From NCBI GenBank assembly GCA_944990035.1, contig CALYLX010000150.1:62001-126000 (forward strand): a stretch of 64,000 bases of DNA, given 5' to 3'. The notes beneath the pieces were generated by a model. The model was not told where the DNA came from. It ran no database searches and worked only from the letters and a program-made list of their open reading frames with translations. Positions 20,956 through 32,379 of the stretch are shown here, in pieces. Source of the stretch: Clitopilus passeckerianus. Lineage: Eukaryota > Basidiomycota > Agaricomycetes > Agaricales > Entolomataceae. A program made the translations under genes and the position numbers. How positions within the stretch are numbered: position 1 is the stretch's first letter; each line of letters opens with the position of its first letter.

Positions 20956-23083
20956 ATGAGTAGGAAATCTCTATACGTGGCGCTCGCAAGTTGCTGTCTG
21001 CTTTATATCGCCAGACGCATCCGCAAGCAACATCCTCCACTACCTCCCGGACCTCCCGCCGAACCAATCTTTGGGCATCTAAGGCTTCTGCCACCCCAGA
21101 AGCAAGAGCTACTCTTTCATGAATGGGGCAAGATATATGGTGCGGTTTGTTCATTCGGCAGGAACAAGCTCATGATAGTATCTTTCAGGGGATGTCGTCT
21201 ACCTCAAGACTTTGCTGAGACCCGTCATAGTCCTCAATAGCTTTGAAGCAGCCAACGAGCTTCTGGAGAAGAGAGGTGCTATCTACAGCAACCGGCCACG
21301 CTTTGTTATTTTCGAAATGTGAGTTGTTGACATGGAAGACTTGCGGTCCTCGACTCTAACAACGGACATAGAATGGGCTGGATCCAGACTCTCACATTCA
21401 CTGGATATGGCAAACTATTTCAGAGGCACAGACGAATGCTACACGACTACCTCAATCCGTTGAAAATAATCGATTATCAGCCGATTCAGTCAACAGAGGC
21501 ACGGATCCTGCTTCAGAATCTCCTTCACGAAGACCAAAATCGCGACCACCATATCCAAAGGTATATTTCCAGGTTTTAGCTCCAGCCTCCAGGACCCGAA
21601 CCCGAGCTTCATGACCATTTCCCTAAAGGTTTTCCACAGCAATCATCATGAATATCGCATCTGGCTATAACATCACTTCAGACGATGACCCATACATTCG
21701 GATAGCGGACGGGGCAAACTACGCTCTTTCGAACGCCGGCCCTCCAGGCAGCACTTTCGTTGATTTCTTTCCAATATGTGAGTCTTTGTTAACTTTCACA
21801 CTGGACATACCACCTCTGACCGCCTTGAAGTAAAGCACTTCCCATCGTGGTTCCCTGGAACATATTACGGATACTTTGCTCGAGAGGTGAAGAAGCATAT
21901 AGACGCTCTTCATAATGTGCCTTTTGAGCGTGTTCAAAAGGAGATGGTACGTCGTTGCCGCCACCGAATCCTTCACTAATGTTAATTTAACGTGTTTACC
22001 ATTAGGTAGAAGGGAAGGCCAAACCATCCTTCTTGAGCCATCATCTCGAAAACCTGCAACGGGAAGGAGAGGCCTATCAGATCACCATGAAGGATATCAA
22101 GGGAGCTGCTGCGACGATGTTCTGCGCCGGTGCTGATACAGTGAGTAAGCTCAAATAGGTGAAAATACACACCTCAAACCCTCAAGACGTTAGACCTCTT
22201 CCATGCTGTCGTGGTTCTTTTTCGCCATGATGCTGCACCCAGAATGCCAGCAGAAAGCACAAGAGGAACTTGATCGCGTTATTGGATCTGGGCGACTCCC
22301 AGAATTTGCCGACCGGCCCTTGTTACCCTATGTCGAAGCCCTATTCCAGGAGGTTCTCAGGTGAGTTACCAGGGCTAGCTTTCTTTGCTGAGACTGTATG
22401 GTTCGGTCAGATGGTACCCTTCAGTCCCTTTAGGTTAGTGAAATACATCTCAATTTTGCCAGAGTGATAAATCCCAACTTCGAGCAGGGGTTCCTCACGT
22501 ATCAACGGAAGACGACATATACAAGGGTATGTATATACCGAAGGGGTCACTTGTTATTGCCAACACAAGGTTCGTGCGATTCCTGCGATTCACTAGAGGA
22601 ACTGACCCATGGTGACCGGTTTCAGAGGGATGACCTGGGATGAAACTATCTACAAAAACCCACGGAATTTCAATCCTTCGCGATATCTACCTCAACCTCA
22701 CGGCGACGAAGAACCCTTCCCGGATCCTGCCTTTGGATTTGGCCGACGGTCAGTTGTCTTTTGAATAATTCACATCAACCTCTCTCAATTACAGCCTTTC
22801 AGTGTATGCCCCGGAAGACATCTCGCCGGTGCCAGCTTATGGGTAGCCTTTGCTTGCATACTCAAGACAATGAATGTCACGAAAGCTCTCAATGAGGATG
22901 GAAAGGAAATTACTCCAGAAGTTGATTTCACGACAGGGTTGAGCAGGTAGCTGACTCCGCCAATTTTCTCGGCCATTCTAACTGATCCCCCTGCCCCATA
23001 GTCACCCATCGCCCTTCGACTGTCGTGTCAAGCCTCGAAATGATGATGCTCGTGTGTTGATTATGCAGACCCGACATTGGTAA
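20956..23083 (+). CDS. Cytochrome P450 (array gene 5)
   Basis: Complete P450 from ATG 20956 (MSRKSLYVALASCCLLYIA anchor; hinge PPLPPGPP). Helix C is MGWIQTLTF (from 21373), the I-helix MFCAGADT/TSS, ExxR EALFQEVLR (about 22337-22361). A mini-exon codes WYPSVPLG, then GVPHVSTEDDIYKG, GMTWDETIYK, and FGFGRR joined across an intron to VCPGRHLAGAS. The stop is TAA at 23081-23083. The I-helix has Asp (GADT) where its paralogues have Glu (GxET); both occur in P450s. Two short introns of the array (near 22361 and 22437) are retained here as in gene 4. Likely functional, substrate unknown. Confidence 0.86.
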
Positions 23084-23683
23084 AAGAAACTCGCCCCAAG
23101 TTCGTTCATCAAATTCGAATATACACTATACACACTGAATAAACCCTATTCTGGGAGCATTTGGGATCACTACCTTCGTTATCCTGGAACTCAACTTCGA
23201 TGTGTATTTCCACGCCCAGCCTGACCTTACGGTGTGGCAAGTGCCCCTTTATATATCCAACATGAGTATGTGTCTAGGATCATTTTCGCTGGAGTAAAAT
23301 CCGGGGACAGCTTCGCCCTACATGGGGATTGTCGCAGTTTGGTCGATCCCAATTGGAGGATTTCCCTCCGTGCCAGGCGACGTTGGAAGCTTATCGGGTG
23401 GATTGCAAGTAACCGATCACCGGTATCTTCCCGCACAGTCATTGGTGCATCAGCGCTCATCTCACAATGATGCTTCGAACTCCAAGCAATGTCTGGTATG
23501 GCGCAAGTGGCACAGCTCTTGAATTGAAATAAGAAATACCTGTCGCTAAAATTGAAGCCTGTCTGTGGCTCCAGCTCCCTTAACCGCGCTGTTGGTATAT
23601 AAACCTCGTGCCTCTGATGAGGTTGGATCCCTGCTGGGCTCTCAGCCTCAATTCTGAGCAGAGGTTTCGGGTGTGCAAGTGCG
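23084..23683. other. Intergenic after the P450 array
   Basis: The only long frame is 170 aa on the minus strand (23227-23739). It has no recognisable motif and runs into the next gene's first exon, so it is left uncalled. Confidence 0.4.
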
Positions 23684-25027
23684 ATGCAAGACGGCGGAGT
23701 GGAGTTCCTTGGTGAGGTCAGTTCATTCGCGATTCCCAACTATGTCTTCAACTCAGTCGTTACACAATCGGCTATGGTGAGCAATTGACCTCCTCCTGCT
23801 GCCGGGATGTTCAATGATATTCTAGGCATGTCAATACCCATTCTTGTCTACGCTACGAACGTGGTCTGGTATAGGCTCTTCTGACCGAATGACATGCGCT
23901 TTTCTGACATGGCTTCCACAATTAGTGCCCGGAATCTCGGATCTCGCGCTGCCAAGGTCACCCTCACAGCGATCATAGGATGCTTCGTAGCCGCTACTGT
24001 ACACGTTGGTAACTTTATTGGTGCTGGTGCTGGCCAGGTAGCATTACCCTTGCTACTCGGCGGGAATGGCGCCACTGCTTCGAGCGTCTCCGCTTAAGGC
24101 GATAAGCACCTTTTCCCAGTGAATCTTGGCAGTGATTGGTCAGAGATATTCCTTGTGAGTGTACAAACATTTATTTCCCGCGTAGAGAGGCCTCTAGCTT
24201 ATTGAGAAAAAGGTCGGTCTCAGTGATGCAGTTGTGATCTGGAGGGCTTCTGTACTCTTCTACAACAAAAAATGGGTTGTCGGCATCCTGATAATGCTAT
24301 GGCTAGGTTACATTGGTATTATTCCTCCAACATTTCCTGCCAATAAACTAATATATTCAACTAGCAACCGGACTTGCCTTTCTTTGCCTTGTTTCAAACT
24401 ACCAGAGGTGGTATAACTGGAGGGCAGGCTTGGTGCCGCTGATGCATCACCTTAATGAGGCCAGCAACTATTTAACATTAGCGACGAACGCGGCGGCAAC
24501 ACTGGCGATTCTATTCCAGCTATGGTACGCTTGCAACTTGCGTAATCCTCTATGCCTTGCATCTGAAGCATATACGTTAGGCGACAAAGGCGTCTCTTTG
24601 TTGATTTCAGAATCCATTCACGTTCTCAGACAATCCTGACTTTGCTGGTGGAAACCGGCGCTATTTTCTGCATTCTGCAGGTCAGAACCCACATATTACC
24701 TAGTCCAAAGAGGATCTAATTCACGTGTTTCTAGCTCGTATCATTCATACTTCAACACCTACTAGATAATGGGACCATCCCCTCGGATTTGACCTCACTT
24801 ATTGTAGTCGATGCAGTTCAAGCTCTGGTTTACTGTTTCAGTGTGCGTGTTCCTTTCTTCAGACTTATTATCCCTCTGATGGAACTATGCAGGGCATATA
24901 TCCAGCGCTGATAATCGTCTTACTTGACGCACAGAAATCCATGGTGGACACTGTATATATGGCCTCAATATCAGATTCCCCCCCAGAAGGATCGACCACG
25001 ATTGCTGCCAGTCCTGTCACCACCTAG
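23684..25027 (+). CDS. Multipass membrane protein, basidiomycete hypothetical (DUF6533-like)
   Basis: A small intron-rich gene whose spliced product would be a roughly seven-helix membrane protein. Recognisable parts are VTLTAIIGCFVAATVHVGNF, LSDAVVIWRASVLF followed by KKWVVGILIMLWLG, LATNAAATLAILFQLW, QTILTLLVETGAIFCILQ, LIVVDAVQALVYCFS, and the exon GIYPALIIVLLDAQ with the stop TAG 25025-25027. The WRA motif and the GIYPxLIIVL end are typical of a large family of uncharacterised Agaricomycete membrane proteins. In-frame stops in the raw frame are removed by plausible introns (for example near 24020-24100 and 24526-24570). The first junction (near 23777) does not keep frame with a standard GT-AG intron, so either the 5' model is wrong or the gene is damaged there. 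Confidence 0.5.
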
Positions 25028-25203
25028 TTGAGCAGAGGCATGCATATTATATTAGACTGGGAACGAGGCCCGCGTTGCCTAAAAACGCTCTATAGTTTCG
25101 TTGGAAGGTCCCTCTTATCAGGACATGTATCGGAGTAGTAATCTTGTAATACCGATGTATCATAGAGAACGGAGGAGTAAAAACGGACTAATCATAGAAA
25201 TGG

Positions 25204-26901
25204 CTAAACCTCCAGAACAGTCACATTTCCAAAACTCGAAGCCACGACAATCCTTCCCATGACCTCGTCGTAATCTAAGGCAGTCCAATTATTGAACTGA
25301 TTCGTGTATATAGCCTGACTTCGAACGCCTATCGTACCACCAGGCATCGCCTCATCCTCCGCCAATGGACCAGGGAAAGCAGCAATAGCAATGGCCTCAC
25401 AAGCCTGAACTTGGCTTTGAATAGACGATCGCAGTGTAACTTCTTCCGCCGGGTCGTCGGTCAGGAAGATAGGATAGGAGTCTACCAGCCCGACGTATGT
25501 CCTATCCTGAGGTTGGATCCACACAGCCGTTCCGCTGGGCCCAAGGATGACTGTCCTGCATCGGAGAGCGCCACGCACAGCACGAACTTGGTTTTGGAGA
25601 ACAGGTGGGAATGCGTATGGAATCGAAGGCGGTGGGACGGTATCATCCTCGGAGTTTGTTATCGTGTCTGAAGTAGGCGAGGAGCCCGTATCGATGTCTT
25701 GTAAGGGGTACGTTCGTACGAGCTTATAGAGATCGAGGGTATGTGATCCTGTCGCCCAAGGGTCATCGCTTTCTGCTCTGAGGAGGATCGAGAGGTCTCC
25801 GGTCATTTTGTCAGTTGTCACTGAGACGCCGTCTATCCATCCAAAAGAGTGACGAACAAGGGGCTTGCAGGCAATGGACTCTAGTTCTGTCAACCGCGGG
25901 AAAGCGTAGAGGCTTATGGAGCGTGCTCTAACGACAAGAATGCTGTCACCGGCGAGAGCAACATCGATACATCGATTGTGCTAAGCGGACGGAATGTCAA
26001 CTGCCACTGCGGGTAGCACAGGCACAAAGCGTATAACGTACCTTTTTCCACGGCACCTCTGCTTCCTCTTCGTCGCTAAAATCTTCCAGGACAGCCCTGG
26101 CTTTAGTCTTCAAATTCAGGATCTCGGTCCGCTGAACGTTATCGCTGATGACGAGTAGGTCTCCCTGCAACTTCACCGGCTTCAAGCTTGTCACAACCGG
26201 AGGCTGTGCTCTCTGGAAGCTACAAGTCCCGTCGAGGTCCTGAATTATTGACAGGAGTTCGATCGAGTATTCGCTAGAGACCCACGTATGAGGGTTAGAA
26301 TTGTCAGGAATTAGGCCAAGGTGGGCTGTGAGACGAACTCGTCCTTCAACACCGAGACAGCTAGTGTGACGCTCGACGAAATGTCTGTGTTTAGGCGACG
26401 TCCATTGAATATGCCTCCCCTGGGTGACCAGTCGCAAAGTTTTTCAAAGGTTCCGTTGTTTGCATTCTCTTCGCCTTCCTTAAATGTGATTGCCCAAAGG
26501 GTAAGAATATCCCAAACTGCCTTGGAGGCAGTCAGAATCCAATCACCCGCGTGGCCTGGCACGAAGTGTACTTGGAATACGGAGGTGCTGGAAGTCGCAT
26601 CGATGAACAAGTCGCGGCGGGGCGCGAGGATGGGGCCGGAAAGCCATCGAGTGGCAAGACCCGAGGCATGCAGTGTATGTTGTTCGAGCTGAGCATCGGT
26701 CATTAAGTCCAATGATGGCTGAGCAGGGAAAGGATATCCATTCCCTAGAATATGAGCATTGCACACATTCGTCCAGACAATTCGAAGGTTTGAGATAGAG
26801 AACAAGCGTTTATTTGTTTTACGGACTTGCAGAATATCCAAAGGCAACAAGAAAGAGACGATGTAAATCAAGATATCGTCATCCAAAGACAAAAGCGGCA
26901 T
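25204..26901 (-). CDS. F-box protein
   Basis: Minus-strand gene with ATG at 26901. Residues 1-45 form an F-box (LLSLDDDILIYIVSFLLPLDILQVRK, leucine/proline pattern then a WTNVC segment), which would bind Skp1 in an SCF ubiquitin ligase. The remaining ~450 residues look like a beta-propeller-type substrate domain of the kind seen in basidiomycete F-box proteins, but no repeat could be defined by eye. A clear intron separates PWKK (near 26042) from HNRCIDVALAGDS (near 25982). A frame change near 26320-26400 needs another intron of about 75 nt; a GT at the GGIFNG codons and an AG before the AHLGLIP frame would restore it. The stop is at 25204-25206. Substrate unknown. Confidence 0.7.
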
Positions 26902-27440
26902 CAAAGCTATTCAGTCTTATAAGCTCGAGTTTCCAAGGCTACCTTGAAACTGAAGGACTGCCGACGTAACCTTACAAGGTCGTTATGTAACTCGCAAGAA
27001 GGATCGTCGGCTCAGAAGCAACGGAATACCCGGCTAAGTGCTGAAATTAGATAAGCACAGGGACTCCCATCTGGTCCGCCACCAGGCTGCGCCGAGCTCA
27101 TTTTCGACAATTGACAAGCACAGCTTCCCTTGACAATGCGGTCTACGCCCACTGGGGCATGCGTGGTCAGCATGGTGCTGTGACCCGTGCTCTGGAGACT
27201 ACTCTCGAATTGTCCAGATCGGGAGTTCACAGCAGGATGTCAGCCCGGATGTTCTGATCTTTGTTATTACTAGTACGTTCCACTTGCTCGGTCGGGGTGA
27301 GGGCTGTGCTTGTCTACCTATAATATGTGGTCTGAAATTTTCCATGTTTGAACACGCTCTGCTATCGACCACCCACCCCAGCGCTTGCCATCGACCCGAC
27401 CCGACACTGACAATGGACAAAATCATGAGAATCAGCCTGA
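26902..27440. other. Intergenic, divergent promoters
   Basis: Lies between the start of the minus-strand F-box gene and the plus-strand gene at 27441. Only short overlapping frames without motifs. Confidence 0.4.
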
Positions 27441-28066
27441 ATGCCCTCGGCGCCAAAAACACTCGCTCTGAGGTTCAAAACATCAAGCCAGCCATTTCAC
27501 ATAAACGGAGTAAATCCTCAGGTATTCAATCCGTTCAACTTTCCAGCCCACCATGGCCTGAACCTTGTAATAGCAGCCTTCGCCTCTCCTGCTCCTCAAC
27601 CCGGCGGAGACTTCATTTCGGTACGTATTCAAGCGCCTCCATTCGAGGACTTCAGCATTAACGGAGTTGATGTGGACGTAGATATCGCCAGAAGAACTGC
27701 CAGCACCTGACTGGTCCATTCTTCTTGGCTCGGGTGATGGATTCACGAATACATCACTTGAATGGAGTGGCCGCACGGTCATTTTACAGCACTTTGATGG
27801 TCCCCGAGCACATGAAGTGAGTATCCCGATGGTATTTGAGTCAGAAAGATAGACGCTCATACAGTTGTTCAGCGATTCCAAGAACATCTTACCGTTTTGG
27901 GACATCTGAGGTACGAACGTTGAGCTGCCACTCCTTAGAGCTACTCTGATTGATTTGGACCTACAGAGATTCATTCGTACCGATAACTTGGGTGGCTGGC
28001 GTTAGCAAACAGGGAGCTTCCCAGCCATTTATCTTATACAACGCTTGTGGGTGCATTTCTCCGTAA
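27441..28066 (+). CDS. Unrecognised protein gene, possible small frame defect
   Basis: Plus-strand pieces with protein-like composition: INGVNPQVFNPFNF, GLNLVIAAFASPAPQPGG, DWSILLGSGDGFTNTSLEW, SGRTVILQHFDGP, then VQRFQEHLTVLGHL and DSFVPITWVAGVSKQG ending ACGCISP with TAA 28064-28066. Two 3' introns with GT-AG ends fit (about 27826-27870 and 27911-27966). The middle junction is ambiguous. Reading through gives a coherent sequence that shifts by one base at about 27687. Alternatively a 67-nt intron (27625-27691) keeps the frame. I do not recognise the family. An alternative upstream ATG at 27413 is in another frame. Confidence 0.4.
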
Positions 28067-28641
28067 TGCGCGTTAAGTTCCTGAACGCTAAATGCTTCCT
28101 TAGCCCGTTTAATAGAGGGTCTGGGGCCACTGGTTGCCAAGTCTCTCCTGCGTTACGCATCGGTACGAAGAATCAACCATGTGTCAATCCTAATGATTGA
28201 CACCCGCCCTCTAGATGGCGATCGAAAAACGAGCTCTGGACGCAGACTTCGTCTGGTCAAAAGCTGACAACATCAACAACTTGTATAGACATCTTGCACC
28301 CGATGTACGATTTTTCAACGTCTACTCATTTTCTCTAAGATCTAACTCATCACCTAGGAATTCAAAACAATCACTTTATCCCTTTCATCATAAGTGCTCG
28401 ACTTATCCTATTTATCGTCATAATTTATCTATTCTACCTGCCATTAGCTAAACTTCCTTTGTACATATACTCTTCCATTCCTGGTTCATCCGGTGGAATG
28501 TTTCTATTTTCTGATTGGGACGCTTTCCAGCACTGATAGCGACAGAAGTGGTATTGGCACATGTATCTATACATACACCTGTAGCCCTAAATACGTCCTG
28601 GGTATCAATGTCATCGCCTCATCTCACTTCATCATGTGTAC
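28067..28641. other. Intergenic, convergent
   Basis: AT-rich 3' flank between a plus-strand and a minus-strand gene. Nothing supportable in it. Confidence 0.45.
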
Positions 28642-29562
28642 CTAAAAGCCATGAACAGCAAAGCCAGCCAAGAGAGCGGTAGCAGCCGAAATCAGGCCAG
28701 GAACGTGGCGCATCTCAGCAGCGGAGGAAGTAGTTGCGGCCGGAGCACCTGTTCCACTAGTAGACGGACCAGAGCCATTCTGAATGGTTGGAGAAGCACC
28801 GCCTGAGGTGTTACTAGAGTTAGTTGAGCCATCGGCGGTGGTCGCATTGGTGTTATCATTTGCGTCCCCATCAACCGCAGTGTAACTGATATTTTTTACA
28901 GTGAGTGATGGTCCCGAGCAAGACATAATTGCAACTTACACAAAGCTGACCAGTGAGAAGGCATACAAAGAATCACTATGGGGGATGGTGGTATTCCTGG
29001 TGGGGGACGGCCCATTAACGCTCAACTTGATTTGATGCTGAACGTCAGGATCCAATCCAGTCTTTGAGAACAGAGGGTAGCAAGAGAATGCTCGAGAGTC
29101 GCGGACACCATCTACATCGGTTGATTCTCCGTCCAGGGTGATTGTATACACGGGGGACAATTGGAACAGAGCTGAGTTGATGTAGACGGCCGAGCCTGTT
29201 GCGATGAGTTGAGCCAGGTTTCCCAACATTCCGAAGAAATGCGTAGAACGAACCTTTGAATGAGAATTCAGCGGTACCGCTTCCTCCTTGGCCAAAAGAA
29301 ACGCCTTCGGTGCATTGCGATGGAATATTCCAGCAGCCGGCCTGGCCTCCCACTAAGTTTCCATTCGAGTCAATTTTACAGATAGAAGCGTCCGCTGCAT
29401 TGCCGCCATACTAAACAAAGGTCAGCACCTTTATAATAGCCGCAACTTCAAGAAACTGACAGTGATGGAAGGACTGGTATTGTTGATAGTGATATTATGC
29501 TGTGCGTTGACAATCAAACCCAATGAAAGGAGGGTAAATCCAAAAGAGAGTGTGGAGATCAT
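28642..29562 (-). CDS. Secreted, probably GPI-anchored cell-surface protein
   Basis: ATG at 29562 opens a clean signal peptide (MISTLSFGFTLLSLGLIVNA). The mature part (exons separated by introns near 29412-29460, 29200-29255 and 28875-28930) has a Cys-containing beta-rich segment (CWNIPSQCTEGVSFGQGG, GSAVYINSALFQLSP, YTITLDGEST). A Ser/Thr/Gly/Asn-rich linker (TTADGSTNSSNTSGGAS) and a hydrophobic C-terminus (ISAATALLAGFAVHGF) follow. The order signal peptide, beta domain, Ser/Thr stalk and hydrophobic tail is that of fungal GPI-anchored wall proteins. The hydrophobic end could also be a plain transmembrane anchor. No enzyme motif seen. Confidence 0.72.
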
Positions 29563-29817
29563 GATATTCGTCCGAGTCTATAGGCTTCACGGGCAGAAAG
29601 GAGAGAAACAGTCGTTTTATGATGGTTTTGCATTGGTCCTGAGTTTTTGTTGGTCGTTGTTAACGCGTCCAACGACGACCGCGATGCGGTACGTAAGCAA
29701 TTCATCGCGTATGTATGGCAACCAACGGCGAGCAGAGCTCATCCATCACCAGCACCATGTTCGTTGCAAAGATCCTGTCGTTGGGTATATGGTTATCTAC
29801 CTAATGCTCTGAGAAGG

Positions 29818-31215
29818 TCACAGTTTTGAGGCATCTGGCTTTGATAGATTTTTTGCGTCCAACCTGTGGGATATGGCTTCCGCCAATTCATCTGGCTTCT
29901 CTTGGACGAGCTGCGGCTTCTTCAGGCTGGTTTTGGCAAAAGTACTACTGGCAAACGACTCACCAGATGTCCTGTCTTTTCTATGTGTGTCACCGAGGCA
30001 AATACACGGCCTCTTGAAGCATCTATCAGATCATCTTGCAAGTCTCGAGGCCTATCGTTGCCAACAAAGTGTTCGGCAAAACGGGACACCATCCCAAGGT
30101 TTAAGGTCAGAACCTACACGAAGTCATTCCTGGCGCCGAATATTGCATGGAAGGGTATCAAGCCCGCCGTGCAGTATTTCTTGAGCAATTCTCCTGCTTT
30201 GATGTACGGTGGAAAGTCAGGGTAAGCAAGCCCTTCTTGTCGTGGATCTGTCTTGACTGTAACCACCGTTCCATCAGGCATATCTCTAGTCTTGAATCCG
30301 TATTCCTAGGAGACCAAGTTCCCGATTGTGCTCGATCTGAGCTGCCCAAACTCACCAAGTAAAGTCTGAACACACGTTCGTCCCGGGTTTTCCAGAGCCC
30401 CCATCCTCGAAGGTATTTTACTGCTTCATTCATATTCTCAAAAGTAGCGCGTTTCTTGATCGTCATTTCCATAGACTGTTTCGCCGCAGCCGTGCGCTCC
30501 TTGATGTGCGCTTTGAAGTATTGTTCGCTGACAATGCTGGGTTCAATAAGGATGACACCGATGAATGGTGGCTTGTGGATCGGAAATGAGTCAAGAATGA
30601 ACATTCTGTGAGATGTAAAGTGTTATCAGAAATATGGACCGGCTCAGGGGAGAAAGGGCTTGCATTGGGGCAGCACTTGCTGAATGGCACGCAACCACAA
30701 CCCGGTTGTTCTGCATCCTCGTCTTGACAAAGTCCGTCAATGGCTTGGCCCATTCATAGGCAGCTAAAATGAGGGTAGCTATCAAGCGTATCACGTATAA
30801 CCGTGCGTGCCTACAAACTGGACTGTCTGGCCTACTTGCCAGGAGTGTCTCGTTCAACACACTTCCCTCGCCATGACTCGGCCAATCAAATGCCCAGGCC
30901 TCTCTGATTTGATATCTTCTATCCTTCCGGTCCTGTAGCTGGAATATCCTTTCAAGGGTAGGCTCCCATTGTTCCTTGTCTAGGGCAAAGGTGAGCTTGT
31001 CCTCTTCTACCATACAGCTTACGCCTACGACTCCCGAGACAGTGGGCTAGAAGTAGAGTTAGACCTTCACAATTAGCTGTTGGAACTCTGGCATCTGTGT
31101 ATCGTTTGGCAGGCAATTGAAGTTCTCTGTCGCGGGCAAACACAAATGACTCGGCGCGCAACCATGACGGTATGGAGGAGGCCTTGATCATGGAGCAAAC
31201 GTTGCACCATTTCAT
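29818..31215 (-). CDS. Alpha/beta hydrolase family protein
   Basis: ATG at 31215 (MKWCNVCSMI). The exon pattern follows the fungal alpha/beta-hydrolase type with an N-terminal strand ending LTLLLAH, then KEQWEPTLERIFQLQ, AFDWPSHGEGSVLNE, the nucleophile region RVVVACHSASAAPM, FILDSFPIHKPPFIGVILIEP, a helical cap (KYLRGWGLWKTRDERVFRLYL), YGFKTRDMPDG, GLIPFHAIFGARNDFV, and a final exon with HIEKTGHL (candidate catalytic His). The stop is TGA at 29818-29820. The elbow reads C-H-S-A-S, not the usual GxSxG. Several introns are short and one donor (gtctcg near 31046) is weak. Substrate unknown; fungal relatives are often annotated as toxin-biosynthesis-type hydrolases, but nothing here indicates that role. 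Confidence 0.72.
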
Positions 31216-32379
31216 TCCCCTACGACCTTTTAAGGTAACATCGGTGGTTTCTAGACGGTTCCCAGCGCTGATGAGGGACCTACGCGCGATGGTGTTGCCT
31301 GAGTTTCCATACGTATGATACGATCTCGATTATGAGCTCCTGGCTAACCCCCTAACAGCGTCCTAGAGTAGCTTAATTTTGAGTGATACAGGAAGGCGTT
31401 AGACTTCTAAGTACGGCAGAGGCGCCCTACGAAATATGATCGCATTCCTGCTTCCGTTCGAACTAGTACCAGCCAGACTCCCGCAGATCCGGCGGATAGT
31501 TTCCTCTGAAGCCGCAACGGAAGTACCAGTATAAGACAGGGCATTGATTCGTCTGGTCTTGCACATATGCCGGGTGTTCGACAATAGTTTTCTGACTTTT
31601 CTTAATTAGCCCGACCGCGAGGAGTATCTCTGTTGCGATGAGTTCTGAGCTTCTGTCGTTTGATGCTGCAAGCCCATTAGGGTGCCACCTTATGGTCGTT
31701 TTGATCGTTATCGGGTGGTTCCACCGACTCGGCCTCAGATCCAGCAAATGAGCGCTGCAGCTTTGCTCAAAGATGGCTATCCCACTGGAAGACTCCCAAG
31801 GCCATTGACACAACCCTCGATGACAATAGGCATCGAATTCTGGAACGCTGGAGAAGACCGACGCGGGAGACCATGCCACAAACGTCTCGATGGCCTCGTC
31901 CCTCAGAGTTCCAGCTTAATTCGAGTGTCTTCGTTGTTTTGCAGAGCTCAGGCTATCTCTCCTCTCCTCAATGCATGATGATCAAGCTCAAGCAATGCTA
32001 CTCTGGTGAAGCCCGGACTGGCGGGATCCCGCTGCGTGGCGTGGTCACCTGACCGTGACATTGCTCCATAATTTCCTGTTTTTCTGCTCGTTTCAGAAAG
32101 AGCTTGGTTCTATCAAGTTCTACCCACGGAATTCAAGGCTTCTTTCGCTTAGATTATTGGCCCATGGGACTTGCATTGGGTAGTTCTATGCTCTAACATC
32201 TCACCTGACCGAAGAAGTGGTGCCAAATGCATGACATTGTCGGATCTTCTTGGGACCACTCCAGGACTATTTGGTTGACACAAGAATATAAAATCAGTTA
32301 CTGTGTTTCGTGCTTCTGTATTCCCCACTGCAACTAGCGGGGGAAACAGATACCGTCGTAGCAAGAAGATTCCATTGTG
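31216..32379. other. Intergenic
   Basis: About 1.2 kb between a minus-strand gene start and the first GH92 gene. A 138-aa minus frame (31463-31879) has no recognisable features. The right end must hold the GH92 promoter. Confidence 0.4.

Noticed and set aside
23227..23739. 170-aa minus-strand frame
   Set aside because: No motif, overlaps the first exon of the membrane-protein gene, composition unlike a conserved protein.
31463..31879. 138-aa minus-strand frame in the intergenic region
   Set aside because: No motif, no splice partner, no recognisable start context.
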